Assembly: GCA_017450105.1 (NCBI GenBank)
Contig: JAFSXC010000006.1
Location: 1-64,000 of the forward strand
Reading direction: 5' to 3'
Source of the DNA: Lachnospiraceae bacterium
GTDB taxonomy: Bacteria; Bacillota; Clostridia; Lachnospirales; Lachnospiraceae
Length of the DNA: 64,000 bases
In this document: positions 1 to 8,680 of the stretch, piece after piece
Layout: every line of letters starts with the position of its first letter
How positions within the stretch are numbered: the stretch's first letter is position 1
Translations under genes and position numbers: made by a program
Notes under the pieces: generated by a model
What the model saw: the letters and a program-made list of their open reading frames with translations, nothing else
Told to the model about the DNA's origin: nothing
The model's database searches: none

Positions 1-21
1 CCGAATCCGTGCGCATCGATA

Positions 22-58
22 ATTTATAGTGCACGAATTTAATTCGTGCACTATAAAT
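22..58. repeat. perfect 18-bp palindrome
   Basis: Two perfectly complementary 18-base arms (22-39 and 41-58) sit around one base; the left arm reads ATTTATAGTGCACGAATT. It lies just downstream of the GGGtGRT terminator, at the window edge. It is AT-rich with no T tract of its own, so it is not a standard terminator. It could be a second stem limiting read-through, a dyad operator for an unseen neighbour, or an end of a mobile element. I cannot choose between these without the upstream sequence. Confidence 0.75.
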
Positions 59-89
59 AAAACGCCGCAGACAAAAGCCACGGCGTTTT
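59..89 (-). terminator. Rho-independent terminator of the GGGtGRT operon
   Basis: AAAACGCCG and CGGCGTTTT form a stem around a 13-base loop. The minus-strand transcript ends the hairpin in a U run, 19 bases after the GGGtGRT stop codon. The flanking A and T runs make it potentially bidirectional. Confidence 0.85.
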
Positions 90-107
90 CTATTCATAAG
101 TATCAGA

Positions 108-1118
108 TCAGAACTTTCCGGCCTTTGCCGCTTCCTCGATCAGAACGGCCACAGCCACGGTCGCTCCGACCATCGGGTTATTCCCCATACCGATCAGGCC
201 CATCATTTCCACATGAGCAGGCACCGAAGAGGAGCCGGCGAACTGGGCATCGCTGTGCATACGGCCGAGGGTATCGGTCATACCGTAGCTCGCGGGGCCC
301 GCTGCCATGTTGTCCGGATGAAGGGTACGGCCCGTACCGCCGCCGGAGGCTACGGAGAAATACTTCTTTCCGAGGTCGACACATTCCTTCTTGTAGGTAC
401 CGGCTACCGGATGCTGGAACCGGGTGGGGTTCGTGGAGTTACCGGTAATGGACACACCGACGTTTTCATGATGCATGATGGCGACACCTTCCTGGACGTC
501 ATCCGCTCCGTAGCACTTGACCGTAGCGCGGATCCCGTCGGAATAGGCCTTCTCAAATTCAACGTTCAGCTTTGCTGCCTTGTAATCGTATTTGGTCTCT
601 ACATAGGTAAAGCCGTTGATCCGGGAAATGATCTGGGCAGCGTCCTTTCCGAGACCGTTTAAGATAACGCGCAGCGGTTTCTCACGGACCTTGTTGGCCT
701 TCTCGGCGATACCGATGGCGCCTTCAGCGGCGGCAAAGGATTCATGTCCCGCGAGGAAGCAGAAGCATTCGGTCTCCTCCTCCAGAAGCATCTTTCCGAG
801 ATTTCCGTGGCCCAGACCCACTTTTCTGTGGTCCGCAACGGAGCCCGGGATACAGAAGGCCTGTAAGCCCTCGCCGATCGCCGCGGCAGCGTCCGCAGCC
901 TTCCGGCAGCCCTTCTTGATCGCGATGGCAGCGCCTACGGTATAGGCCCAGCAGGCGTTCTCAAAGCAGATGGGCTGGATCTTCTTTACCTGGTCATAAA
1001 CCTCCAGACCGGCGTCCTTTGTGATCTTTTCCGCTTCCTCGATGGAGCCGATTCCGACCTCCTTCAAAGCGGCATTGATCTGGTCGATTATTCTTTCATA
1101 TGATTCAAATAAAGCCAT
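108..1118 (-). CDS. GGGtGRT family protein
   Basis: A 336-residue protein of the GGGtGRT family, named for its signature: residues SGGGTGRTLHP are present about two thirds of the way along. The biochemical function of the family is not established. It is repeatedly found next to a NifU-like Fe-S scaffold, as here, where the partner ends 17 bases upstream, so a role in Fe-S or metal-centre metabolism is inferred. Several conserved-looking cysteines (PICFENACW, EETECFCFL) could bind metal. The start follows a strong AAGGAGGG site. Second gene of a two-gene operon ending at the hairpin at 59-89. Confidence 0.9.
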   Translation of the reverse strand: MALFESYERIIDQINAALKEVGIGSIEEAEKITKDAGLEVYDQVKKIQPICFENACWAYTVGAAIAIKKGCRKAADAAAAIGEGLQAFCIPGSVADHRKVGLGHGNLGKMLLEEETECFCFLAGHESFAAAEGAIGIAEKANKVREKPLRVILNGLGKDAAQIISRINGFTYVETKYDYKAAKLNVEFEKAYSDGIRATVKCYGADDVQEGVAIMHHENVGVSITGNSTNPTRFQHPVAGTYKKECVDLGKKYFSVASGGGTGRTLHPDNMAAGPASYGMTDTLGRMHSDAQFAGSSSVPAHVEMMGLIGMGNNPMVGATVAVAVLIEEAAKAGKF

Positions 1119-1135
1119 GTTTCGTTTCCCTCCTT

Positions 1136-1828
1136 TTACTCGACTCTCGGGTCAATGATCTTTGCCGCGTCATCCACACGCCCGTACTGGCCCTTTGCTT
1201 TTTCCCAGGCCGTATTCGGATCGTCGCCCTTTTTGATGAAATCCGTCATCTTGCCGAGAGAAACGAACTGGTATCCGATCACCTCGTCGTCCTTGTCCAG
1301 AGCAATCCCGGTTACATAGCCTTCGGCCATTTCCAGATAACGAACACCTTTTTCCTTTGTGGCGTACATGGTTCCCACCTGGGAGCGAAGGCCCTTTCCG
1401 AGGTCCTCTAACCCTGCGCCGACAGCCAGACCGTCATCGGAAAACGCGCTCTGGGTACGGCCATAGACGATCTGCAGGAAAAGCTCACGCATGGCGGTAT
1501 TGATGGCGTCGCAGACGAGGTCGGTATTTAAGGCCTCAAGGATCGTCTTGCCCTGAAGGATCTCAGCAGCCATGGCCGCGGAATGGGTCATGCCGGAGCA
1601 TCCGATGGTCTCGATAAGCGCCTCCACGATCACCCCGTCCTTTACGTTCAGGGAAAGCTTGCAGGCTCCCTGCTGGGGAGCGCACCAGCCGATACCATGG
1701 GTAAAGCCGGAGATGTCCTTGATCTCTTTCGCGTGTACCCACTTCCCCTCCTCGGGGATCGGAGCAGGCTCGTGTTTTGCGCCCTTGGCTACCGGACACA
1801 TGTTCTCAACTTCTTTAGTGTAGATCAT
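1136..1828 (-). CDS. iron-sulfur cluster assembly scaffold-like protein
   Basis: A 230-residue protein of the NifU/IscU-like group that accompanies GGGtGRT proteins. Cysteines that could hold a nascent cluster are visible in WCAPQQGACKL, ETIGCSGMTHS and LVCDAIN. The C-terminal half (KGVRYLEMAEGYVTGI onward) is an extension not found in short IscU proteins. AAAGGAG lies 9 bases before the ATG. First gene of the pair with the GGGtGRT gene. Fe-S scaffolding is inferred from family and partner, not demonstrated. Confidence 0.82.
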   Translation of the reverse strand: MIYTKEVENMCPVAKGAKHEPAPIPEEGKWVHAKEIKDISGFTHGIGWCAPQQGACKLSLNVKDGVIVEALIETIGCSGMTHSAAMAAEILQGKTILEALNTDLVCDAINTAMRELFLQIVYGRTQSAFSDDGLAVGAGLEDLGKGLRSQVGTMYATKEKGVRYLEMAEGYVTGIALDKDDEVIGYQFVSLGKMTDFIKKGDDPNTAWEKAKGQYGRVDDAAKIIDPRVE

Positions 1829-1879
1829 ATTTACGACTCCTTTCGGTTATTTTTTCACACCTTTTTTATTTTCTCATGT

Positions 1880-2545
1880 TCAGCGCTTTTTTACAACCAT
1901 ATTTTCCCCTTTGTAGATCGAATTTCCCGGGATCACCCCTCTTACCGACGACAGCGGGTAGATGTTCGAATCCCTTCCGATCACGGTCCCGGGGTTTAAG
2001 ACCGAGCCGCAGCCCACCTCCACCCGGTCTCCGAGCAGCGCACCGATCTTTTTCCGCATGGTTTCGAGCTGCTCCTCCCCGTCCTTTATGACCACAAGGG
2101 ACTTGTCGCTCTTCACATTGGAGGTAATGGAACCGGCGCCCATGTGTGCGCAAAAGCCCAGGATCGAGTCGCCGACATAGTTGTAATGAGGGACCTGCAC
2201 CCGGTTAAAAAGCACGACGTTTTTCAGCTCGGTGGAATTTCCGACGACTGCCTTCTTCCCGACGATGGCATTGTTCCGAAGAAAGGCGCAATGCCGGACC
2301 TCGGCTTCCTCGTCGATGATGATATGGTCCCCGAGATAAGCGCTGTCAAAGATATGGGCACTTTTGGCGACCCAGACAGAGTCCCCTCTTTTTTCAAACC
2401 GTTCCGGGTCAAGGGTTTCCCCGAGCTTTTCGATAAAGCCGCCGATGGCTTCGAGCGCCTCCCAGGGGTAGGTCAGCCCGTCAAACAGCTCCTTTGCGAT
2501 CGTTTCGTTCAAGTCATACAGGTTTTCAATCCTTGCCTGGTCCAT
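1880..2545 (-). CDS. left-handed beta-helix (hexapeptide-repeat) acyl/nucleotidyltransferase-like protein
   Basis: A 221-residue protein with an N-terminal helical segment followed by hexapeptide-type turns from about residue 60 (VWVAKSAHIFDSAYLGD, IIIDEEAEVRHC, NAIVGKKAVVGNS, VEVGCGSVLNPGTVIGRDSNIYP). It resembles the C-terminal half of GlmU-like UDP-GlcNAc pyrophosphorylase/acetyltransferases but has no pyrophosphorylase domain. Such stand-alone proteins are often annotated as putative UDP-N-acetylglucosamine pyrophosphorylases; the substrate here is unknown. The start is set by GAGGAGACT just before the ATG. It follows topB with a 7-base gap and is probably translated from the same message. 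Confidence 0.75.
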   Translation of the reverse strand: MDQARIENLYDLNETIAKELFDGLTYPWEALEAIGGFIEKLGETLDPERFEKRGDSVWVAKSAHIFDSAYLGDHIIIDEEAEVRHCAFLRNNAIVGKKAVVGNSTELKNVVLFNRVQVPHYNYVGDSILGFCAHMGAGSITSNVKSDKSLVVIKDGEEQLETMRKKIGALLGDRVEVGCGSVLNPGTVIGRDSNIYPLSSVRGVIPGNSIYKGENMVVKKR

Positions 2546-2552
2546 AGTCTCC

Positions 2553-4535
2553 TCATTTCTTTTTCAGGTTGGTGCGGATCGCCTGTCGGATCTCCGTTGT
2601 ACGGTCCGCCTTTTTGATGTTGTTGATATAGCTTCTTACATAGCTTTCGACCTTGCCCTGGAAATCCTCCTTCGGGATCTCGCCCCGTTCCACCATCGAA
2701 AGCCCCTTTTCCCAGCTCGCGGTCATCTTCGGCTCCAGCATGGCCGGAAGCGTGAGCCGGATCACCTCATAGATCATCTCTCCGATCCTGCCCGGCGTCA
2801 GGACCTGGGTCTTTTTGTTCAGCTCAAGATACCTGTTTTTGATCAGCTTTTCTATGATCCCGGCTCTTGTGGCAGACGTGCCGATCCCGGCGCCCTCGAT
2901 CTCGGCGCGAAGCTCCTCCTCCTCGATGAGCTTCCCGGCGTTTTCCATGGCCAGGATCATGGTCCCGGAGGTATAGCGCTTCGGCGGCGTGGTCTTCCCG
3001 CTTTTGAGCTTTAAGCCCTTAAGCTCCAGAGCATCGCCCTTTTTCAGGCTCTCCACCAGGGAAAGCAGCTCCTCGGAGGAAATCTCCTCCTCTTCTTCCC
3101 CTTCTTCCTTCTCCTTCTTTTCCTGCTTTCCGTTCTTCATGACCTGCAGGAAGCCCTCCTCCTTAAGGACCTTTACGTTGGTAAAGAACCGCTCGTTCTC
3201 CACCCCGATCACAAGCGCTGCCTTCTGATAGACCGCCGGCGGCAGGAAGATGGAGACAAAGCGCCGGGCGATGAGGTCGTAGATGCTCTGCTCAAGCGGG
3301 GACAGCTTGTCCAGCCCCCGGGTCTCCCCGGTGGGAATGATCGCGTAGTGGTCCGTGATCTTCTTATCGTTCACGTATTGGGTTTTGGCCAGCCCCTTAT
3401 ACACCCCAGAACCGAGGATCTCCGAAACCGCCTCCCCAAGCGGCGCATATCCGCCCAGTCCCTTCAGATTCTTTTCGATCTCCCCGGCAATGGCCGTGGA
3501 CAGGACTCTGGCATCGGTTCTCGGATAGGTCGTAAATTTCCGTTCATAAAGATTCTGCGCCGCGTTCAGGGTCTGCTCCGGCGTGATCTTGAAGCGCTTC
3601 GCACATTCGGCCTGGAGTTCTGCCAGATTAAAGAGCAGCGGCGGCTTTTTCTTTTCCTTAGACCTTTCCAAAGAAAGAACGGACGCTTCCTTCCCCTCCA
3701 GGGTTTTCATAAAGTCTTCGGCGTCCTCCTTCTTTAAAAAGCCGTTGTCCTTATAGAGCTTCGGGGATGCAAAATAAGCGCTCCCTTCAACAGCCTTCCA
3801 CTCTCCCTCCAGCGTATGGCCTTCCTTCGAAAAGGTTCCGATGACCCGGAAAAATTCCGTTTCCTGAAAGCTCCGGATCTCCCGTTCTCTTCGGACCACC
3901 ATGCCCAGCACACAGGTCATGACCCGGCCCACGGCGATGGCGGTGTATTTTTTGGTCCCCGCCTCCTGATTGATCATCTGGCCGTATTTTACGGACAGCG
4001 CCCGGGAAAAATTGATCCCCATCGCATAGTCCTCAAGCCCCCGCATGATCCCGGCATCGGCCAGATTGTCATAGGCGGAGATATCCTTTGCCTCGCGGAT
4101 CCCCCGTAGGATCTCCTCCTCGGTGCAGGAATCGATCCACACCCGCCTTTCCTCCATGCCGCTTCGGACGCCGCTGACGTTCCGGACAAGCTGGATGATG
4201 ACCTCGCCCTCCCGCCCGGAGTCTCCGGCGTAGAGAACAAGATCGATGTCCTTACGGTGGAGCTGCTGATGGACGATCTCGTATTGTTTTTTCGAGGCCG
4301 GAATGATCTCATAGCGGTAAGAAGCAGGCAAAAAAGGAAGATCTTCCATCTTCCATTTTTTGTACCGCGTATCGTATTTTTCGGGATAGCACATGGCGAT
4401 GAGATGTCCCACGCACCAGGTAATGACATACGCTTCGTTTTCGATCCTCCCCTCCGCGTTTCCGCGGACGGAAAGGATGGAAGCGTATTCCCTCGCGACG
4501 GAGGGCTTCTCGGTTATGATCAGAGTTTTACCCAT
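2553..4535 (-). CDS. topB: DNA topoisomerase III
   Basis: A 660-residue type IA topoisomerase. The N-terminal Toprim domain starts at TLIITEKPSVAREYA, with the acidic motif YAGDSGREGE near residue 105. The catalytic tyrosine lies in KFTTYPRTDAR, near residue 337. The GTSATRAGIIEKL segment is typical of TopB in Firmicutes. No C-terminal zinc ribbons are present, which is usual for TopB. A lysine- and glutamate-rich insertion (KKEKEEGEEEEEIS) interrupts the C-terminal half. It decatenates and relaxes DNA by single-strand passage. The ATG overlaps the stop of the upstream ATPase gene (TAATG), implying translational coupling. Confidence 0.95.
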   Translation of the reverse strand: MGKTLIITEKPSVAREYASILSVRGNAEGRIENEAYVITWCVGHLIAMCYPEKYDTRYKKWKMEDLPFLPASYRYEIIPASKKQYEIVHQQLHRKDIDLVLYAGDSGREGEVIIQLVRNVSGVRSGMEERRVWIDSCTEEEILRGIREAKDISAYDNLADAGIMRGLEDYAMGINFSRALSVKYGQMINQEAGTKKYTAIAVGRVMTCVLGMVVRREREIRSFQETEFFRVIGTFSKEGHTLEGEWKAVEGSAYFASPKLYKDNGFLKKEDAEDFMKTLEGKEASVLSLERSKEKKKPPLLFNLAELQAECAKRFKITPEQTLNAAQNLYERKFTTYPRTDARVLSTAIAGEIEKNLKGLGGYAPLGEAVSEILGSGVYKGLAKTQYVNDKKITDHYAIIPTGETRGLDKLSPLEQSIYDLIARRFVSIFLPPAVYQKAALVIGVENERFFTNVKVLKEEGFLQVMKNGKQEKKEKEEGEEEEEISSEELLSLVESLKKGDALELKGLKLKSGKTTPPKRYTSGTMILAMENAGKLIEEEELRAEIEGAGIGTSATRAGIIEKLIKNRYLELNKKTQVLTPGRIGEMIYEVIRLTLPAMLEPKMTASWEKGLSMVERGEIPKEDFQGKVESYVRSYINNIKKADRTTEIRQAIRTNLKKK

Positions 4536-5896
4536 TACAGCTCATTCATGTCTATGAGCACCAGAGTATGGTCCGCTTTGGACCGCTCGGTAAGCGTCCG
4601 GTCAAAGCCTCTGGCGGAAAAGAGATAAAGATAATCGGCAGTTACATGCGCCAGCTTCATCCGGTCCTTAAGCTCCTCACACATACGGATCGTAATTTCC
4701 GAACCGGACCACTGGCAAAGGGAGACGATGGAATTCCGGGCCGAATTCTGGGCGATGATGTCGATATTGCCCTTCTTCCCGATCCAGGTTCCCATTTTGG
4801 TCACCTCGATGGGCAGCTTCTTGACCTGGTTCAAAAGCTCCAGATACTCGCTGCACACGGCGATGAAATAGCGGTTCAGATAGGTCTCCAGCTCCGGCTG
4901 GATAAACCGGTCGTAAAAATCCTCCGGACTCAGTAGGAAGAGGTCCGAAAGATGGGGGTAGATGAAGTGGAACCAGAAGTTAATGTAGGTATCGGAGATC
5001 CGGTACACGCCCTTCTTGGTATTCTCCCAGCCTCCCGTTTCAAAGGAGACCACCTTCTCGACCACGTCGAACTCCATCAGATTCTTCATATAGACGCTGA
5101 TCTTCGCCCGGGAAAAGCCGGTATCGAGGAACAGGTCGTTGAGCTTATTATTTCCCGCCGCCAGGGAGCAGAGGATCGTATTGTAGACCGCCAGCTCGCG
5201 AAGCTCGGAGGCGATGTAATCCTCCGCCTCATGGAACAGGGCTCCGTCCTGGGAAAGGATCATCCGGCAGACATTATCCCTTACATTCTTCTTCGCATCC
5301 CAGAGCCTTACGAACTCGGGCACCCCGCCGATGATCCCGTAGGCGCGGACGGCGTCGCTCGTAGAATAGCTTTCGAAATGGCGCACCACATCCAAAAACG
5401 TCAGATCGGAAAGAAGGATCCGGCTGTCGATCAGGGACTGGAAGGCGGAGGGAAGCTCCGGAACATCCTTGTTCATCCACACCAGAGAGGAGGTGGCAAG
5501 AATGATCAGCACCGGCCCCGGATAGTACTGCTTTTTCTTCAGCTTGATCAGGGCGTTTATGAACTCCTCATCCTTTTTTACCAGATATTGGAATTCGTCG
5601 ATGACCAAGACCAGCTTTTCTGCGCTGCCGCTCCGGATCCGGTTAAAGAAATCCTCATATTCGTATCCGGTCAGCTTTACATCATAGGCGCTTTCCACCT
5701 TTCGCCCGAAAAGCTCCTTCTGCTGCTTCTCCGAAGCATTCGCGCAGCGATAATAGAAATAGGGCTTTCCTTTGGCAAAGGATTTGAGGAAGTCTTCCTT
5801 ATCCGAGCCGAGTCTTCCGTGAAGAATGACCAGCTTATTATCGGATTCGCCGTATAAGGCTTCCAGCTCCTGTAATTCTGATTTCCTGGTTATCAT
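4535..5896 (-). CDS. AAA ATPase with C-terminal DUF234-like nuclease-fold domain, degenerate P-loop
   Basis: About 453 residues, of the archaeal-ATPase/DUF234 group found sporadically in bacteria. An N-terminal AAA domain carries a clear Walker B (LVLVIDEFQYL), but the P-loop position reads GRLGSDKE (residues 27-34), so the usual GK[ST] is missing. The middle is a winged-helix-like region (NKLNDLFLDTGFSRAKISVYM). The C-terminus (GNIDIIAQN, VSLCQWSG) resembles the PD-(D/E)XK-like DUF234 fold, with glutamine where a lysine is common. I chose the start at 5896 because GGGGGA precedes that ATG; an in-frame start 13 codons earlier has none. The role is unknown; ATP hydrolysis may be impaired. Confidence 0.75.
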   Translation of the reverse strand: MITRKSELQELEALYGESDNKLVILHGRLGSDKEDFLKSFAKGKPYFYYRCANASEKQQKELFGRKVESAYDVKLTGYEYEDFFNRIRSGSAEKLVLVIDEFQYLVKKDEEFINALIKLKKKQYYPGPVLIILATSSLVWMNKDVPELPSAFQSLIDSRILLSDLTFLDVVRHFESYSTSDAVRAYGIIGGVPEFVRLWDAKKNVRDNVCRMILSQDGALFHEAEDYIASELRELAVYNTILCSLAAGNNKLNDLFLDTGFSRAKISVYMKNLMEFDVVEKVVSFETGGWENTKKGVYRISDTYINFWFHFIYPHLSDLFLLSPEDFYDRFIQPELETYLNRYFIAVCSEYLELLNQVKKLPIEVTKMGTWIGKKGNIDIIAQNSARNSIVSLCQWSGSEITIRMCEELKDRMKLAHVTADYLYLFSARGFDRTLTERSKADHTLVLIDMNEL

Positions 5897-6058
5897 TTCA
5901 ATCCCCCTGAGTTTTAGAAATGCCGGCAAAATCAAGGGCTTGCGGCATTCGCCCGCACGTTGACGAACGGGCTAGGGAAATCTTATCACACTTTAATATT
6001 TTTTTCAATTCAAATTTAACAATAATTACAATTTTTTTAAATCTAAGTTACATAGCTG

Positions 6059-7141
6059 TTACTTTTTTCCTATCAGCCCCCGGTGCTTTAACGTTTCGGC
6101 ACATAAAACCGCACCGCCCGCCGCTCCGCGCAGCGTATTATGGGACAGACCGACGAACTTCCAGTCATAGATCGTGTCCTCTCTGAGCCGTCCGATCGAG
6201 ATCCCCATCCCGTTCTCGAAATTGACATCCAGACTTACCTGGGGCCGGTTATCCTCCTCCAGATACTGGATGAACTGCTTCGGCGCGCTGGGAAGGGCTG
6301 CCTCCTGGGGCTCTCCGCGGAAGGAAACAAGTGCCTCGATCAGTTCCTCCTTCGTCGGTTTTTTACGGAACTTTACAAAGGCGGCCGCCGTATGACCGTT
6401 TAAGACCGGCACACGGATACACTGGCAGGTAATCTTCGGCTCCTCGGCCGGAACGATCACACCGTTTTCGATCCGCCCCCATATTCTTAAGGGCTCCTTT
6501 TCGCTCTTCTCCTCCTCGCCGCCGATGTAGGGGATGATATTCCCTTCCATCTCCGGCCACTCGCGGAAGGTCTTTCCGGCTCCGGAAATGGCCTGATAGG
6601 TCGTCGCGACCACCTCTACGGGTTCAAAGGGCCGCCAGGCCGTAAGCGCCGGCGCATAGGACTGGATCGAGCAGTTCGGCTTTACGGCCACAAAGCCCCG
6701 GGTCGTCCCAAGCCTCTTTTTCTGGTATTCGATCACGTCAAAATGGCCGGGATTGATCTCCGGCACCACCATCGGCACATCCGGCGTCCACCGGTGGGCA
6801 CTGTTATTGGACACGACGGGCGTCTCCGTCTTCGCATAGGCCTCTTCAATGGCGCGGATTTCCTCCTTCGTCATATCCACGGCGGAAAACACAAAATCCA
6901 CCTCACCGGAAACCGCCTCCACCTCGTTCACGTTTTTCACGACGAGGTTCTTTACGTTCTCCGGCATCGGCGTCTCCAGCTTCCACCGGCCGCCGACCGC
7001 TTCCTCATAGGTTTTCCCGGCACTCCTCTCGCTGGCCGCGATGACAGCGACCTCAAACCAGGGGTGGTCCTGCAGCAAAGAGACAAAGCGCTGCCCGACC
7101 ATTCCCGTTCCGCCTAAAACACCAACCTTCAGTTTTTCCAT
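6059..7141 (-). CDS. asd: aspartate-semialdehyde dehydrogenase
   Basis: About 360 residues. It makes L-aspartate 4-semialdehyde from aspartyl phosphate with NADPH, on the branch to lysine/diaminopimelate, threonine and methionine. The Rossmann motif GVLGGTGMVGQRF is at the N-terminus; the active-site cysteine is in KPNCSIQ, followed by QAISGAGK; the C-terminal half has RVPVLNGHTAA. Length and motif spacing fit the ASADH subgroup related to archaeal and fungal enzymes rather than the shorter proteobacterial type. CAGGAGGTGAATATT precedes the ATG at 7141; an earlier in-frame ATG has no such site. It stands 120 bases after argH. No lysine riboswitch fits in that gap. Confidence 0.93.
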   Translation of the reverse strand: MEKLKVGVLGGTGMVGQRFVSLLQDHPWFEVAVIAASERSAGKTYEEAVGGRWKLETPMPENVKNLVVKNVNEVEAVSGEVDFVFSAVDMTKEEIRAIEEAYAKTETPVVSNNSAHRWTPDVPMVVPEINPGHFDVIEYQKKRLGTTRGFVAVKPNCSIQSYAPALTAWRPFEPVEVVATTYQAISGAGKTFREWPEMEGNIIPYIGGEEEKSEKEPLRIWGRIENGVIVPAEEPKITCQCIRVPVLNGHTAAAFVKFRKKPTKEELIEALVSFRGEPQEAALPSAPKQFIQYLEEDNRPQVSLDVNFENGMGISIGRLREDTIYDWKFVGLSHNTLRGAAGGAVLCAETLKHRGLIGKK

Positions 7142-7210
7142 AATATTCACCTCCTGATATTCTAACCCCGCCGTCATAAGCATCAGACAGCGGAAGCTTT
7201 TTCACAATTG

Positions 7211-7277
7211 TTAAGAAAGTTACTGTTCACACTTCAATGTCAGTAACTTAAGCCCAAAACCCTATTCGGAGCGCGAA
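7211..7277. repeat. hairpin plus dispersed repeat at the argH 3' end
   Basis: AAGTTACTG (7217-7225) and CAGTAACTT (7241-7249) form a perfect 9-bp stem around 15 bases, just past the argH stop. There is no strong U tract. Bases 7234-7253 are identical to 62232-62251, and 7240-7277, read against the inverted copy at about 62375-62412, match almost throughout, including CGGAGCGCGA inside the argH coding end. The segment therefore belongs to a repeat with at least three partial copies in this window. It may also act as the argH 3' processing hairpin. Confidence 0.7.
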
Positions 7278-8653
7278 CAGTACTTAAGAAAGTCTTTACA
7301 GGCCTGCAGGTATTCCTGCATGGCCCGCTTCCCCGGCGCTCCCTTGGTATTTCTTCGTTCCACACAGGCCTCTAAGGTAACGGCTTCATAAAAGTCCTCC
7401 CCGAACGCGGGAGAAAGCTCCTTCAGCTCCTCGATGGAGAGCTCCTCGATGGTTTTGCCTTTTTCTATGCATAAGAGAACCATACGCCCGATGATCCCGT
7501 GGGCATCCCGGAAGGCCACGCCCTTTCCCACCAGATAGTCTGCGGCATCGGTGGCGTTCGTAAAGCCCCCGGCGGCGCTTTTTCGCATGATATCCTTGTG
7601 GAATTTCGCCGTGGCAAGCATCCCGTCAAACAGGGCAAGGCAGCTCATCGCCGTATCCATCGCGTCAAAGGACAGCTCCTTGTCCTCCTGCATATCCTTG
7701 TTATACGCAAGCGGCAGCCCCTTCATCACGGTCAGAAGGGAAACAAGCGCCCCATAGACCCGGCCGGTCTTCCCTCGAACGAGCTCCGCGATATCGGGGT
7801 TCTTTTTCTGAGGCATAATGGAGCTCCCGGTACTGTAGGCGTCATCCAGCTCCAGAAACCGGTATTCGTTGGAGTTCCAAAGAATAATCTCCTCGGAAAA
7901 CCGGGACAGATGCATCATCAGAATCGAAAGCGCCGACAAAAGCTCCAGAAGGTAGTCCCGGTCCGACACCCCGTCCATGGAATGGAAGGTCGCCGTTGAA
8001 AAGCCGAGCTCCCTTGCGGCGAAATCCCGGTCCAGAGGATAGGTCGTTCCCGCCAGCGCCCCGGAACCGAGCGGCGATTCATCCATCCGCTTCAAGAGAT
8101 CCGACAATCTTAAATAATCCCGCCGGAGCATCTCAAAATAGGTCCCGAGATGGTGGGCCAGCGTCGTCGGCTGGGCCTTCTGCAGATGGGTAAAGCCCGG
8201 CATGATCGTTTCTGTATGCTCCTCCATCAGGCCATAGATCGTTTTCAGAAGCTTAAGCACCCTTTCCCGGATACGCATCGCCTGCTTTTTCGTATACAGC
8301 CGCATATCAAGAGCCACCTGGTCGTTCCGGCTCCGCCCCGTATGCAGCTTCTTCCCGGCCTCACCGATCCGCTCGGTAAGGACCGCCTCGATAAAGCTGT
8401 GGACATCCTCATAGGAGCCCTCCGGAAGAAGCGCCCCGGAAGCCAGGTCATCACGGATTTCGGTAAGGCCTCTCTTTATGGCCTCGCCCTCCTCCATCGT
8501 CAGTATCCCCTGCCGGACCAGCATCGCCGCATGGGCGAGGCTTCCCTCGATATCCTCATAGATCAGACGTTTGTCGAAGGAGAAGGACTCATTAAACAAA
8601 AAGACCTCCTGCTCCGTTTCCTTTGTGAATCGTCCTCCCCATAATACTGCCAT
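7262..8653 (-). CDS. argH: argininosuccinate lyase
   Basis: 463 residues, full length. It splits argininosuccinate into arginine and fumarate, the last step of arginine synthesis. The fumarase/ASL superfamily signature GSSIMPQKKNPD is near residue 280; TGRSRNDQVALDMRL and GFTHLQKAQPTT are the other conserved blocks. GGGAG precedes the ATG. It follows queH by 27 bases and lies in a likely four-gene minus-strand run. No argG is in the window. The last codons (CSRSE, stop) overlap the dispersed repeat described at 7211-7277. Confidence 0.97.
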   Translation of the reverse strand: MAVLWGGRFTKETEQEVFLFNESFSFDKRLIYEDIEGSLAHAAMLVRQGILTMEEGEAIKRGLTEIRDDLASGALLPEGSYEDVHSFIEAVLTERIGEAGKKLHTGRSRNDQVALDMRLYTKKQAMRIRERVLKLLKTIYGLMEEHTETIMPGFTHLQKAQPTTLAHHLGTYFEMLRRDYLRLSDLLKRMDESPLGSGALAGTTYPLDRDFAARELGFSTATFHSMDGVSDRDYLLELLSALSILMMHLSRFSEEIILWNSNEYRFLELDDAYSTGSSIMPQKKNPDIAELVRGKTGRVYGALVSLLTVMKGLPLAYNKDMQEDKELSFDAMDTAMSCLALFDGMLATAKFHKDIMRKSAAGGFTNATDAADYLVGKGVAFRDAHGIIGRMVLLCIEKGKTIEELSIEELKELSPAFGEDFYEAVTLEACVERRNTKGAPGKRAMQEYLQACKDFLKYCSRSE

Positions 8654-8680
8654 TGTTTCTCCCGTTCCTTTCTTGAAATC

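Noticed and set aside
4952..5857. A 301-codon plus-strand open frame
   Set aside because: It is antisense to the AAA ATPase gene, has no ribosome site and reads like composition-driven sequence of a GC-rich genome.
7142..7261. Possible lysine riboswitch before asd
   Set aside because: The gap is 120 bases and is largely taken up by the argH hairpin and repeat; the roughly 170-base lysine aptamer cannot fit.
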